Part shown: positions 45,598 to 54,558 of the stretch, piece after piece
How positions within the stretch are numbered: position 1 is the first letter of the stretch
How the letters are laid out: each line of letters starts with the position of its first letter
Assembly: GCF_000378245.1 (NCBI RefSeq)
Contig: NZ_KB899494.1
Span: forward strand, 310,001-374,000
Direction of reading: 5' to 3'
Source of the DNA: Aromatoleum toluclasticum ATCC 700605
GTDB lineage: Bacteria; Pseudomonadota; Gammaproteobacteria; Burkholderiales; Rhodocyclaceae
Length of the DNA stretch: 64,000 nucleotides
Position numbers and translations under genes: made by a program
Notes under the pieces: model-generated
The model's input: the letters and a program-made list of their open reading frames with translations, nothing else
Databases searched by the model: none
What the model was told of the DNA's origin: nothing

Positions 45598-45935
45598 GAT
45601 TGCATCTCCATCAGTGCCGGTTGCTCGATTGCTTTCCCGATCACCATGCTAGGGAGCGCCGATGAACAGCAGTCGCCGATTTGTAGGTCCCCGGTGGAGA
45701 TTCGTTAACCCGTGTTAACAGGGCGCCCGCGCATTAACGTGCGCGCGCCCGCGGACGCAGCGAAAGCCCCGATCACACAAGGAAACCCTTGCTTTTGTCG
45801 GGTTTACAAAACGCTGCCTGCATTCACATTGTTCGGTGCCGCCGTTCATGTCGCCTCCCCATCATGCAATCCGAACGAGTCCGGAAGATTCGGTACGACT
45901 CGCAAGGACTTGCAACCACGATGAGGGAGTCAATC
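45598..45935. other. Divergent control region torA / torF
   Basis: These 338 bases separate torA from the TorF-type porin and must hold both promoters. The only marked feature is the pair of gttaac repeats at 45704-45719. I see no gene. Confidence 0.5.
45704..45719. promoter_or_regulatory. Candidate TorR operator (two 10-bp-spaced direct repeats)
   Basis: The hexamer gttaac occurs at 45704 and 45714, exactly one helical turn apart, about 107 bases upstream of torA. OmpR-family regulators such as TorR bind tandem decamer direct repeats, which fits the spacing. The bases differ from the enteric tor box, so the assignment is inferred. Confidence 0.4.
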
Positions 45936-46685
45936 ATGAAAACGCGTTATTCCAGAATGCTGCTGGCCGGGGCCGCACTCGTGCTGACACAGGCCGCAGT
46001 GGCCGAGGAAAAGCCGGTTGTGCTCGGCGGCACGATAGGCGGGTCGGTGAAGTTCGCCACCGACTACGTCTTCCGCGGCGAGTCGGAGACGGTCAGCGGC
46101 GAGATTCCCGCCGTGCAGGCCTCGCTGACCTGGACGCACTCGAGCGGCGTCTATCTCGGCTATTTCGGTTCGACCAACAAGTTCGAGGGCTCGCCGGACA
46201 TCTACGCGGTCGTCGGCCCCTATCTCGGCAAGTACGGCAGCATCGGGGATACCGGCTTCAACTACAACGTGATGGCCTTCTCGTACCAGTATCCGGGCGC
46301 CAACCGCTACAACTACAGCGAGCTGTACATGTACCTCGACCGTAACTTCGGGCCGGTCAACCTGAAGCTTGAAGTCACGCCGACGCTCGACGACTGGTTC
46401 GGCGTCGATGGCTGGAAGGGTGTGAACTACGCGATCCATCCGAAGCTCACGCTCGGTGACGGCTGGGGCATCGACGGCTCCTTCGGTTACCAGGAACTGA
46501 CGGGCCATGGTGCCGAAGGCTGGAAGCACTGGAACGCGGGCGTCACGAAATCGATGTGGGGGCTCAACTTCGACCTGCGTTACCACGACACCGACATCGA
46601 CCGCAGCCACAAGGTGTATGGCAGCCATGACGGGCGCAAGATCTTCAAGGAACGGGTCGTGTTCGCCGTGTCGAAGAGTTTCTGA
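45936..46685 (+). CDS. TorF-family putative porin
   Basis: A 249-residue predicted outer-membrane barrel with a signal peptide (about 6-23, ending AAVAEE). Its opening GGSVKFATDYVFRGESET and the WTHSSGVYLGYFGS segment match the family annotated as TorF-like putative porins. The chain ends in FAVSKSF with the expected terminal aromatic residue. I chose the ATG at 45936, which begins the signal peptide. Its divergent position next to torA suggests a role in TMAO uptake across the outer membrane, which is inference. A perfect 11-bp hairpin follows the gene. Confidence 0.8.
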   Translation: MKTRYSRMLLAGAALVLTQAAVAEEKPVVLGGTIGGSVKFATDYVFRGESETVSGEIPAVQASLTWTHSSGVYLGYFGSTNKFEGSPDIYAVVGPYLGKYGSIGDTGFNYNVMAFSYQYPGANRYNYSELYMYLDRNFGPVNLKLEVTPTLDDWFGVDGWKGVNYAIHPKLTLGDGWGIDGSFGYQELTGHGAEGWKHWNAGVTKSMWGLNFDLRYHDTDIDRSHKVYGSHDGRKIFKERVVFAVSKSF

Positions 46686-46689
46686 GCAG

Positions 46690-46723
46690 TTCGGCCGTGC
46701 ACGACCGGTCGCGCACGGCCGAA
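46690..46723 (+). terminator. Hairpin after the TorF-type porin gene
   Basis: A perfect 11-bp stem (ttcggccgtgc at 46690-46700, gcacggccgaa at 46713-46723) follows 5 bases after the stop. A short T-containing stretch comes next. It is a probable transcription terminator. Confidence 0.7.
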
Positions 46724-46798
46724 ACTATTGCTTGCAGCATGCGGTCATAGCAGGGTTATGCTTTCTGCCCTTTCCTGCGCATTGCTGCATACCTGCCG

Positions 46799-47203
46799 AT
46801 GACCGACCCGACGTACGAGGCGCAACGCGCCGTGGCCACCGAGCTGGTGGCCCTGACCCTGCTGGCGGACGGCGTGCTCGCCAGCCGCGAACTCGAGGCG
46901 CTCGACCGCCTCGGTATTTCCAGGCTCCTGGGTGTCGAACGCGACACCCTGATCCAGGCCGTCATCGACCATTGCCGCCGCCTGCTGCAGCGGCCCGAGC
47001 GCGTCGACCCGGTGCGCATGGTGGACATCGAGCGCTTCGAGATGATGCTCGACCGCATCACCGATCCCGTCCTGCAGGAGATGGTGTGCCGCGCGATGCT
47101 GGTGCTGTCGAAAGCCGACGGCGTCATCTGCCTGCCCGAGCAGACCTTGTTGCGCGACGCCCTGACGCGCTGGGGAATCCCGCTCGAGAAACTGCGTGAC
47201 TGA
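46799..47203 (+). CDS. TerB-like (tellurite-resistance B family) protein
   Basis: A 134-residue soluble, mainly helical protein. The pattern LVALTLLADGVLASRELEALDRLGI, repeated in weaker form as VCRAMLVLSKADGVICLPEQTLLRDAL, is the paired acidic-helix arrangement of TerB-like domains. In TerB proteins these acidic residues can bind metal. No other ter genes are nearby, so a link to tellurite is not implied. The function is unknown. It stands alone between the tor locus and a GGDEF-EAL gene. Confidence 0.65.
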   Translation: MTDPTYEAQRAVATELVALTLLADGVLASRELEALDRLGISRLLGVERDTLIQAVIDHCRRLLQRPERVDPVRMVDIERFEMMLDRITDPVLQEMVCRAMLVLSKADGVICLPEQTLLRDALTRWGIPLEKLRD

Positions 47204-47305
47204 TTCATCCCGCACGAAGCGGATCGCGTCCGGGTGGCGCTGACGGGCGCTGCCGGCGCGTACGAATGGTCGTATGATGGATCGCGGGCAACGGGCAAAC
47301 ACATA

Positions 47306-47365
47306 CCGTTCGGGCTGAGCCGTCGAAGCCCTGCCAGTGCCCTTCGACAGGCTCAGGGCGAACGG
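47306..47365. repeat. Imperfect inverted repeat (ccgttcg...cgaacgg)
   Basis: Arms at about 47306-47328 and 47342-47365 are complementary except for two positions and one extra base. The core ttcgacaggctcagggcgaacgg is a dispersed intergenic repeat type common in GC-rich bacteria. It lies in the 251-base gap between the TerB-like and GGDEF-EAL genes. Confidence 0.7.
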
Positions 47366-47454
47366 CTGTAATCGATGGTCGCCTGCTTGATGGCGGACGC
47401 GGGTCCGTGGGGCGTCGGGCGCGACGGGCCGGCCCGCAGGCGATCGGGGGAAGC

Positions 47455-49881
47455 ATGTTCAGACTGACCCGCTATTTTTCGATTGCGAGCGGAATCGCCG
47501 TGCTGGTGATTTCGCTGCTGTTCCTGTGGGGCTACCGTAGCAGCGAGATCGCCGAGCGCACCGAGATTTCCGGTACGCGCAACGAACTGCTCGCGCGCAC
47601 CGTCGCGAACGCGGTCTGGCCCGAGTTCGGCGCGGCGCTGATGGATTCGGAAGGCCACGACGCGCTCGCGCTGCGCGAGCGCGAACTCACCGCGCGTTTG
47701 CGCGAACGGATCCGCGAACTGTCGGCAGGCGTGCCGGTGATCAAGATCAAGGTCTACGACCTGAGGGGCACGGCGGTGTTTTCGACCGTCGTGCGCGAGA
47801 TCGGCGAGGACAAGAGCGGCAATTCCGGCTTCCTCGCGGCGCGCGGCGGCGTGAAGATGAGCGAGCTCGTCTATCGCGGCCGCATGAGCGCGACCGAGGG
47901 CGAGATCGAGAACGTGAACGTGGTGTCGAGCTACATCCCGATCCGCCCCGATCCGGACGGGCAGGTGAAGGCGGTGTTCGAGCTGTACACCGACGTTTCG
48001 GGCGACATCCGCGAGATCGACGCCGATTCGTGGCGGCTGCTGCTGGCGATCGCGGCGGGCTTCGGCGCGCTGTACGCAACGCTGCTGCTGGTGGTGGGGC
48101 GCGCCGACCGCATCCTGCGCCGGCAGTATGGGGCGCTGCGCGAGAACGAGGCCAGCATCCGCACGCAGAACGAGGCGCTGGAGACGGCCAACCGGCGCCT
48201 GCACATGGCGGCGAGCGTGTTCGAGCGCAGCATCGAGGGCATCGTCATCACCGACCCGGCGCAGCGCGTCATCGAGGTGAACCGCGCCTTCACCGAGATC
48301 ACCGGCTACACGCCCGAAGAGGCGATCGGCGGGACGCCTCGCCTGCTGTCGTCGGGCTGGCACGACGAGGCCTTCTACGACGAGATGTGGAAGACCGTCA
48401 ACGAGCGCGGCTACTGGCAGGGCGAAGTGACCAACCGGCGCAAGAGCGGCGAGATCTACCGCCAGTGGCTGACCCTGTGCGCGGACTACAACGACCGGTA
48501 CGAGGTCGTGTATTACATCGGCATGTTCTACGACATCACCGAGAAGCGCCAGAGCGAGGAGCGCATCGCGCGCCTGGCCTACTACGACGCGCTGACCGGG
48601 CTGGCGAACCGGCGCCTGTTCGAGGACCGGCTGGAAAACGCCGTGCTGCTCGCACGGCGCCAGAATTCGAGCCTGGCGGTGCTGTTCATCGACCTCGACC
48701 GCTTCAAGCCGGTGAACGACAGCCTCGGCCACAAGGCCGGCGACGCACTGCTCAAGCAGGTGGCCGCGCGCCTGAGCGGCATCGTGCGCGACTGCGACAC
48801 CACCGCGCGTCTGGGCGGCGACGAATTCGGGGTGCTGCTCGCGGGCGAATCCTTCGATCGTCGGCAAGTCACGGCCGCCGTCGCGCAGCGCATCCTCGAC
48901 GCCCTGGTCACGCCCTTCGTCATCGAGGGGCGGGAGATCGCGACCGGGGCGAGCATCGGCATCAGCTTCTACCCGGAGGACGGCAGCACGCCCGAGGTGC
49001 TGACCAAGCACGCCGACGTCGCGATGTACCAGTCCAAGCGTGCGGGACGCAACCGCTACCGCTTCTTCGTGCCGTCGATGAACGAGGGCGCGCTGGAGCG
49101 CCTCGGGATGGAAGAAAGCCTGCGGCACGCGCTGGCGCGCGACGAGTTCGAGCTGCACTTCCAGCCCAAGGTGGAGACCGCGAGCGGCGCGATTACCGGT
49201 GCCGAGGTGCTATTGCGCTGGCGCCAGCCCGGACGCGGCCTGGTGCCGCCGGCGGAGTTCATCCCGATTGCCGAGGAGACGGGCCTGATCGTCGACATCG
49301 GCGCGTGGGTGCTGGAGCAGGCCTGCCGCAAGGTGGTCGAATGGGGCGAGCGCCTGCCGGCGGGTTTCCGCGTGGCGGTGAACCTTTCGGTGCGGCAACT
49401 GCAGGGCGACATCGACGAGACCGTGCGTGAGGCGCTCGCGGCGACCGGTGCGGATCCCGCGCGCATCGAGCTCGAACTCACCGAGCGCATGCTGATGGAA
49501 GACACGGAACGCGCGATCGGCCTGATGGACCGCCTTTCAGCGCAAGGCGTGCAGCTTGCGCTGGACGACTTCGGCACCGGCTATTCGTCGTTGTTCTACC
49601 TCCGGCGCTTCCCCATCCACCGCCTGAAGATCGACCGCTCCTTCGTCGGCGAGCTGCCGAGCGACCGCAGCTGCGCCGCGATCGTGCAGGCGACGATCGC
49701 GCTGGCGCGCAGCCTCGGGCTGGAAGTGATCGCGGAAGGGGTCGAGACGACCGAGCAGCGCGACTTCCTGCGCGAGGCGGGCTGCCCGGAATGCCAGGGC
49801 TACCTGTTCGGACAGCCGGTCCCGGCCGACGCGTTCGCGGCCCTGCTCGACACGCATCGGCCACAGGCCCGCACGTCGTGA
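47455..49881 (+). CDS. Membrane PAS-GGDEF-EAL protein
   Basis: An 808-residue c-di-GMP turnover protein started at the ATG that begins its first membrane helix (about 8-26). A periplasmic sensor of about 160 residues and a second helix (about 195-215) follow, then a PAS domain (about 240-360). The GGDEF domain has an intact ARLGGDEF site and an RDCD inhibitory site. The phosphodiesterase domain has EVL in place of EAL, a known active variant, with DDFGTGYSS and KIDRSFV. Both activities are possible. The signal is unknown. The PAS-GGDEF-EAL part resembles that of the protein at 28680-31820, so they may be related. Confidence 0.9.
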   Translation: MFRLTRYFSIASGIAVLVISLLFLWGYRSSEIAERTEISGTRNELLARTVANAVWPEFGAALMDSEGHDALALRERELTARLRERIRELSAGVPVIKIKVYDLRGTAVFSTVVREIGEDKSGNSGFLAARGGVKMSELVYRGRMSATEGEIENVNVVSSYIPIRPDPDGQVKAVFELYTDVSGDIREIDADSWRLLLAIAAGFGALYATLLLVVGRADRILRRQYGALRENEASIRTQNEALETANRRLHMAASVFERSIEGIVITDPAQRVIEVNRAFTEITGYTPEEAIGGTPRLLSSGWHDEAFYDEMWKTVNERGYWQGEVTNRRKSGEIYRQWLTLCADYNDRYEVVYYIGMFYDITEKRQSEERIARLAYYDALTGLANRRLFEDRLENAVLLARRQNSSLAVLFIDLDRFKPVNDSLGHKAGDALLKQVAARLSGIVRDCDTTARLGGDEFGVLLAGESFDRRQVTAAVAQRILDALVTPFVIEGREIATGASIGISFYPEDGSTPEVLTKHADVAMYQSKRAGRNRYRFFVPSMNEGALERLGMEESLRHALARDEFELHFQPKVETASGAITGAEVLLRWRQPGRGLVPPAEFIPIAEETGLIVDIGAWVLEQACRKVVEWGERLPAGFRVAVNLSVRQLQGDIDETVREALAATGADPARIELELTERMLMEDTERAIGLMDRLSAQGVQLALDDFGTGYSSLFYLRRFPIHRLKIDRSFVGELPSDRSCAAIVQATIALARSLGLEVIAEGVETTEQRDFLREAGCPECQGYLFGQPVPADAFAALLDTHRPQARTS

Positions 49882-50004
49882 ACGGGCGCGCAAACTTGCG
49901 GCCGCCGCACCAGTCTACGACAAAGGCGTTGCGGTAATATTGCGCACCTTCCGGTGCATGCGGCGCCGCCGCACGGAGGTCCGCCCGCCGGAGTCGTCCT
50001 GTCA

Positions 50005-51645
50005 ATGCGTGTCCGAAAACTGCTCAAACCTCTGGCGATACTCGCAGGCTGCCTGCTGTATGCGGTGCCCGACTGGCTTACCGACGAATTCGGCTCGGTG
50101 ACGATAGACCAGGTGCTCTACCACCTGCGCTTCGGCACCGAAGGCCTGATGACCAGCGATCCCGAACTGACCCGTCGCTTCCTGTGGCGCGCGCTGGCGC
50201 TGCCGCTTGCGCTGGCGATGGTGCTGTGGGGGCTGGACGAGTGGGTGAACCATCTGCGCACGCATCCGGAGAAGTGGCCGGTGCCGTGGCTGCGCCGCGG
50301 CTGGTACTGGCTGCGCGTCGGCATGCGCCGCTTCGGTCGCGCGCTGCTGCGCTTCACGCGCCACGGTGTTTCGCGTGCGATCCCGCTGGTCGTGCTCGGG
50401 GCGGGCGTCGCCTATTTCATCGACAGCTTCTCGCTGGCGCGCTACGTGCGGGCCTACTTCGGCGAGGACTATTTCGCCGGCTCCTATGTCGATCCCGGCC
50501 GCGTTTCGGTCAAGCGCGGCAAGGAACAGCCGAAGAACCTGGTCATCATCTACGTCGAGAGCCTGGAGTCCACCTATTCCGACCCCAACCTGTTCGGACA
50601 CGACCTCCTGCACCGGCTGAACGCCTACAAGGGCAAGCCGCGCGTGGTGTCCTTCGACAGCTACCGCGAGATGCGGGGCGCGCACTTCACGATCGCCGGC
50701 ATCGTGTCGACGCAGTGCGGCCTGCCGCTGAAGTCGGTGGCGCTGTTCGGCGGCAACGCACAGGGCGAGCAGGTCGAAAGCTTCCTGCCGAGCGCGCGCT
50801 GCCTCGGCGACATTCTCGCGAGCAACGGCTACACCAACGTCTTCCTCAACGGCTCCAGCCTCGCCTTCGCCGGCGTGGGCAAGTTCTTCAAGGATCACCA
50901 TTACAGCAAGGTGATGGGACGCGAGGAGTGGGTGAACCAGGGTGAGCGGCCCGAGCTGATGAGCGGCTGGGGGCTGTACGACGACGACCTGTTCCGCCAC
51001 GCGCGCAGCGAGCTCGATACGCTGATGAAGGCACGCAAGCCCTTCAACCTCACGGTCCTGACGATCGACACGCACCACCCCTACGGCCACCTTTCGTCGA
51101 CCTGCGAGCGTCAGGGCTACCAGGACTTCGAGGGTATTGTCGAATGCACCGCGGGGCAGGTCGCGGACTTCATCGAATACATCAACCAGAAGGGCTGGTC
51201 GGATCGCATCGCGGTGCTCGTGCAGGGCGACCACCTCGCGATGGGCAACACCTCGTACGACAAGCTCGTGACGAATCCGAACCGGCGCGTGTACAACCTG
51301 CTGATCGGCGCCGACAAGAAGCTCGTGAAGAACACCGACGAGGTCACGCACTTCGACATGCTGCCGACCATGCTGAGGATGCTCGGCTTCGAGGTCGAGG
51401 GCGAGCGTGCCGGCCTCGGCTACGCGGCGATCGGCCCGGCCAACGTGCCGCGCCCGCCGGACCGCATCGCGAAGATGACCGAGCAGCTGATGAACTACAG
51501 CGCGACGTATCGTGCGCTGTGGGATCTGCCGGTGACGCCGCCCGTGGCCGCAGGGGCCGCGGATGTGGTCGTGACGCCGGTGCCGGTGCCGCCGCGTCCG
51601 CCCGCGCGCACGACCGTGCAGCGCGACATCGCGCACGACCGCTGA
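50005..51645 (+). CDS. Sulfatase-fold phosphoglycerol transferase-like membrane protein
   Basis: A 546-residue protein. The N-terminal third holds about three membrane helices, and a periplasmic alkaline-phosphatase-superfamily domain follows (about 180-480). That domain has VIIYVESLESTYS (metal-binding Glu), a region with HFTIAGIVSTQCGLPL carrying the likely nucleophile threonine, DTHHPYGH and GDHLAMGN. These are the marks of the LTA-synthase / MdoB (OpgB) group, which moves phosphoglycerol to glucans or other envelope polymers. The exact substrate is not decided by the sequence. The proline-rich C terminus is unusual. It converges on the cation exporter with a 10-base gap. Confidence 0.82.
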   Translation: MRVRKLLKPLAILAGCLLYAVPDWLTDEFGSVTIDQVLYHLRFGTEGLMTSDPELTRRFLWRALALPLALAMVLWGLDEWVNHLRTHPEKWPVPWLRRGWYWLRVGMRRFGRALLRFTRHGVSRAIPLVVLGAGVAYFIDSFSLARYVRAYFGEDYFAGSYVDPGRVSVKRGKEQPKNLVIIYVESLESTYSDPNLFGHDLLHRLNAYKGKPRVVSFDSYREMRGAHFTIAGIVSTQCGLPLKSVALFGGNAQGEQVESFLPSARCLGDILASNGYTNVFLNGSSLAFAGVGKFFKDHHYSKVMGREEWVNQGERPELMSGWGLYDDDLFRHARSELDTLMKARKPFNLTVLTIDTHHPYGHLSSTCERQGYQDFEGIVECTAGQVADFIEYINQKGWSDRIAVLVQGDHLAMGNTSYDKLVTNPNRRVYNLLIGADKKLVKNTDEVTHFDMLPTMLRMLGFEVEGERAGLGYAAIGPANVPRPPDRIAKMTEQLMNYSATYRALWDLPVTPPVAAGAADVVVTPVPVPPRPPARTTVQRDIAHDR

Positions 51646-51655
51646 ACGACCCGCC

Positions 51656-52663
51656 TCAGGCAGCGTCCTGCGGGCGGTTCACCTCGACCGAGACGTGGAT
51701 CAGCTCCTCGTGCGGCGCTAGCGCGCGCTTGATCGCGGTCGGCGTGATGGTCGGGTCGCCGGTGAGCACGCTGACGATGGCGGCGAAGCGGTTGCGGCCG
51801 ACGCGCCACACGTGCAGGTCCACGATGCGCGGGGCGTCGGGCCAGTGCGGGTGGCTCGCGAGCGCATCGCGGATCTCCGCGACGACCGGGTGATCCATCT
51901 CGCGGTCCAGCAGCACGCGGCCCGTGTCGCGAAGCAGCCCGCGCGACCAGCGGGCGACGAGCACTGCGCCGACGATGCCCATCACCGGGTCGAGCCAGTT
52001 CCAGCCGTACAGCATCCCGCCGAGCAGCGCGACGATCGCCAGCACCGAGGTCGCCGCGTCGACGACCACGTGCAGGTAGGCGGCGCGCAGGTTGAGGTCG
52101 TGATGTCCGTGGTCGTGGTGTGCGCTGCGGTCGTGGGCATGGCCGTGGGCATGGTCGTGGCCGTGATGCGCGTGCCCGGCGTGGTCATGCCCGCCGTGCG
52201 AGTGCTCGCCCGCGTGGTTGAGGATCAGCGCGCACACGACGTTCACGACGAGGCCCAGCACCGCGACGGTGATCGCCTCGGGGAAGCGGATGTCCTGCGG
52301 CGCGAGCAGGCGCTCGACCGAGCCGATGACCATCGCGAGTGCGACGCCGATGAGGAAGATCGCGCTCGCGAAGCCGGCCAGGATCTCGATTTTCCACGTG
52401 CCGAAGGCGAAGCGCGGGTCGTCCGCGTAGCGTCGCGCGGCGGCGTAGGCGAGCGCCGAGAGGCCGATCGCGAGCGTGTGCGAGCTCATGTGCCAGCCGT
52501 CGGCGAGCAGCGCCATCGAGTTGAACCACCAGCCGGCGGCGATCTCGACCACCATCGTGATCGCGGTGATCAGCAGCACGATGCGCGTGCCGCGCTCGCC
52601 GGCGACGTTACCGTCGTCGAAGCTGTGGTTCGGGGTCCAGTATTGCGGGGATTCGGGGGACAT
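51656..52663 (-). CDS. dmeF: Cation diffusion facilitator of the DmeF type
   Basis: A 335-residue CDF exporter that uses the proton gradient to move divalent metals (Co, Ni or Zn) out of the cytoplasm. About six membrane helices are visible. The first metal site is in LLADGWHMSSHTLA (D and H), and the second in YLHVVVDAATSVLA. A cytosolic His-rich loop of about 40 residues (roughly 150-190) lies between helices 4 and 5. The C-terminal metal-binding domain has IVDLHVWRVG. These features fit DmeF rather than CzcD. No DmeR-type repressor is adjacent. Confidence 0.85.
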   Translation of the reverse strand: MSPESPQYWTPNHSFDDGNVAGERGTRIVLLITAITMVVEIAAGWWFNSMALLADGWHMSSHTLAIGLSALAYAAARRYADDPRFAFGTWKIEILAGFASAIFLIGVALAMVIGSVERLLAPQDIRFPEAITVAVLGLVVNVVCALILNHAGEHSHGGHDHAGHAHHGHDHAHGHAHDRSAHHDHGHHDLNLRAAYLHVVVDAATSVLAIVALLGGMLYGWNWLDPVMGIVGAVLVARWSRGLLRDTGRVLLDREMDHPVVAEIRDALASHPHWPDAPRIVDLHVWRVGRNRFAAIVSVLTGDPTITPTAIKRALAPHEELIHVSVEVNRPQDAA

Positions 52664-52687
52664 GGGGTGTAGGCGTCGGTCTCTATG

Positions 52688-53008
52688 TCAGCAGTCTACA
52701 TGCACGGCGAGCCATACGGTCGCCGGGCCGGTCGATTCGACGCGGTGGCGGCGGTGCGGCGCGATCGTGGCCCAGTCGCCCGCGCGCATCTCGCGCCGTT
52801 CGCCGTCCGCGAACGCGAGCACGGCCTCGCCCTGCACGACGACCACCCACTCGGCCTCGTCCTGGTCGTACCAGAAGCCGGGCGGACTCGCGTGGCCGTG
52901 CGAGACGATGCGTTCGATGCGCGTGCCGGCGCGTTCGAACAGGGTGTCGAAGCTTTCGCCGCCGCCGGGTGGCGGCAGAGGGTCGAGGAGATTGCCGCGG
53001 TCGGTCAT
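52688..53008 (-). CDS. Single-domain cupin protein
   Basis: A 106-residue protein with one cupin beta-barrel. Motif 1 resembles the pattern G(X)5HX...E: GFWYDQDEAEWVVVVQGEAVLAFADGE lacks the usual two histidines but has an acidic pair. Motif 2 is DWATIAPHRRHRVES. The family includes enzymes and small-molecule binding proteins, so the function is open. It stands 24 bases upstream of the start of dmeF on the same strand and could be co-transcribed with it. Confidence 0.75.
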   Translation of the reverse strand: MTDRGNLLDPLPPPGGGESFDTLFERAGTRIERIVSHGHASPPGFWYDQDEAEWVVVVQGEAVLAFADGERREMRAGDWATIAPHRRHRVESTGPATVWLAVHVDC

Positions 53009-53102
53009 CGCTGCGGGTGCGGGAGTCGGAGATGCGCAAGTTTATCAATCCGGCGCAAGGGTCGGCGGTCGATCGCCACCATGCCGTCGAATTGCGGCAG
53101 GC

Positions 53103-53108
53103 TATAAT
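53103..53108 (+). promoter_or_regulatory. Consensus -10 box upstream of the signalling operon
   Basis: A perfect tataat lies 64 bases before the first ATG of the seven-gene signalling operon, in otherwise GC-rich DNA. The -35 position (catgcc region) is poor, so an activator may be needed. The start of transcription would be near 53115. Confidence 0.5.
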
Positions 53109-53171
53109 CAGCGCGCGATAGCAACCCCTCTGCGTGCCGCACGGCGAGGCAGAATAGCGAGATCAAACGGA

Positions 53172-54479
53172 ATGATCGAGATGTCGGGTACGGCGCCGAG
53201 CATATTGCTGGTGGATGACGAGGCGAGCATTTTGTCGTCGCTGCGTCGTCTGCTGCGACCTTCGGGCTACACGATCCACCTTGCCGAAAGCGGAAAGGCG
53301 GGTCTCGAAGTGCTGGAGCGGGAGCACGTCGACGTCGTCATTTCGGACATGCGCATGCCGGAAATGGACGGCGCGCAGTTTCTCGAACACGTGCGAAACC
53401 GTTGGCCCGCGGTCATCCGGCTGTTGCTGACCGGTTATGCCGACATCAGTTCGACGGTCGACGCCATCAACCGCGGCCAGATCTATCGCTACATCGCCAA
53501 GCCGTGGGATGACAAGGACCTGATGCTGGTCCTGCGCGATGCGCTGGAGCGGCGCCGCCTGGAAAGCGAAAACGAGCGGCTGCAGGCCCTCACGCAGGCG
53601 CAGAATGCCGAATTGAAGGAGCTGAATTCGGGACTCGAGCAGAAGGTGCAGGAGCGGACGCGCGAACTCGAGCAGGCCAACGCCTCGCTCAAGGTCGCGA
53701 ACGAGCGGCAGAAGCAGAACTTCCTCGTGTCGATCAAGACCTTTTCGGGCCTGATGGAGCTGCGCAGCGGCGGCGTGGCGGGTCATGGGAGGCGGGTCGC
53801 GGATCAGGCTCGCAAGCTGTCCGCGCACCTCGGCGTGGAAGCCAAGGGCCAGCAGGACATCTTTCTTGCTGGCCTGCTGCATGACATCGGTAAAATCGGT
53901 TTCTCGGATGCGATGCTCGCAAAATCGGTCGCCAGGATGAACGGCGAGGAGATGGGGCTGTACCGCAAGCATGCCTTGGCCGGCGAATCGGCGCTGATGC
54001 CGCTCGAGGAACTCAAAGGCGCTGCGCACCTCATCCGCTCGCATCACGAGCGCTTCGACGGCCAGGGCTTCCCAGACGGCCTGCAGGGGCTCGCGATTCC
54101 GCTTGGCGCGCGCATCCTCAGCGTCGTCAATGATTACGACGGCTTGCAGATCGGCACGCTCGCGGACAAGCTCCTGAACCGGGACGAGGCGCTGGCGATG
54201 CTGGTGCACTCCCGCGGCAAGCGCTACGACCCCCAGGTCGTCGATGCCTTCGTCGAACTGCTCGGCGGTGTCGCGCAGGAGCCGCCGTCGCGCGATGTCG
54301 CCGTGGCGGCGGCCGATCTCCAGTCCGGCATGGTGCTCGCGCGCGATTTGGTCGGGCGCGATGGTGCGTTGCTGCTCGCCGCCGATTACGTCCTCGACGA
54401 GTCGCTCGTGCGCCAGATCCAGAATTACGCGCGTCGCGAGGGCATTGCCCTGATGCTGCATGTGCGGGGCGACAAATGA
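53172..54479 (+). CDS. Response regulator with HD-GYP-like domain
   Basis: A 435-residue protein, first gene of the seven-gene operon. The receiver (about 9-125) has phospho-acceptor D59 in SDMRMPEMDG and K110 in AKPWDD. A coiled coil (about 128-185) leads into an HD-GYP-like phosphodiesterase domain (about 186-370). Its HD pair is H237-D238 in LLHDIGKIG, and HHERFDGQGFPDG at 291-303 has GFP in place of GYP. The DYDGLQ segment also differs from the usual D..DAL. An extra domain of about 60 residues ends the chain. It probably hydrolyses or binds c-di-GMP under control of phosphorylation; activity is uncertain because of the changes. A consensus -10 box lies upstream. Confidence 0.85.
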   Translation: MIEMSGTAPSILLVDDEASILSSLRRLLRPSGYTIHLAESGKAGLEVLEREHVDVVISDMRMPEMDGAQFLEHVRNRWPAVIRLLLTGYADISSTVDAINRGQIYRYIAKPWDDKDLMLVLRDALERRRLESENERLQALTQAQNAELKELNSGLEQKVQERTRELEQANASLKVANERQKQNFLVSIKTFSGLMELRSGGVAGHGRRVADQARKLSAHLGVEAKGQQDIFLAGLLHDIGKIGFSDAMLAKSVARMNGEEMGLYRKHALAGESALMPLEELKGAAHLIRSHHERFDGQGFPDGLQGLAIPLGARILSVVNDYDGLQIGTLADKLLNRDEALAMLVHSRGKRYDPQVVDAFVELLGGVAQEPPSRDVAVAAADLQSGMVLARDLVGRDGALLLAADYVLDESLVRQIQNYARREGIALMLHVRGDK

Positions 54480-54558
54480 AGAACATGAAGAGCGCGTCGT
54501 CGCCCGGCCTGGCAGCGGGCCTGCCTGAGCGACACCGCAGTGATAGCGAGGATGACCG

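Noticed and set aside
43474-45708. Open frame of over 700 codons on the plus strand opposite torA
   Set aside because: torA is certain from its Tat signal, molybdoenzyme motifs and haem site. The opposite frame is a high-GC shadow rich in Arg, His and Ala without domain features.
46799-47203. Tellurite-resistance system
   Set aside because: Only a lone TerB-like domain is present; no terC, terD, terZ or related gene is nearby, so a resistance role is not supported.
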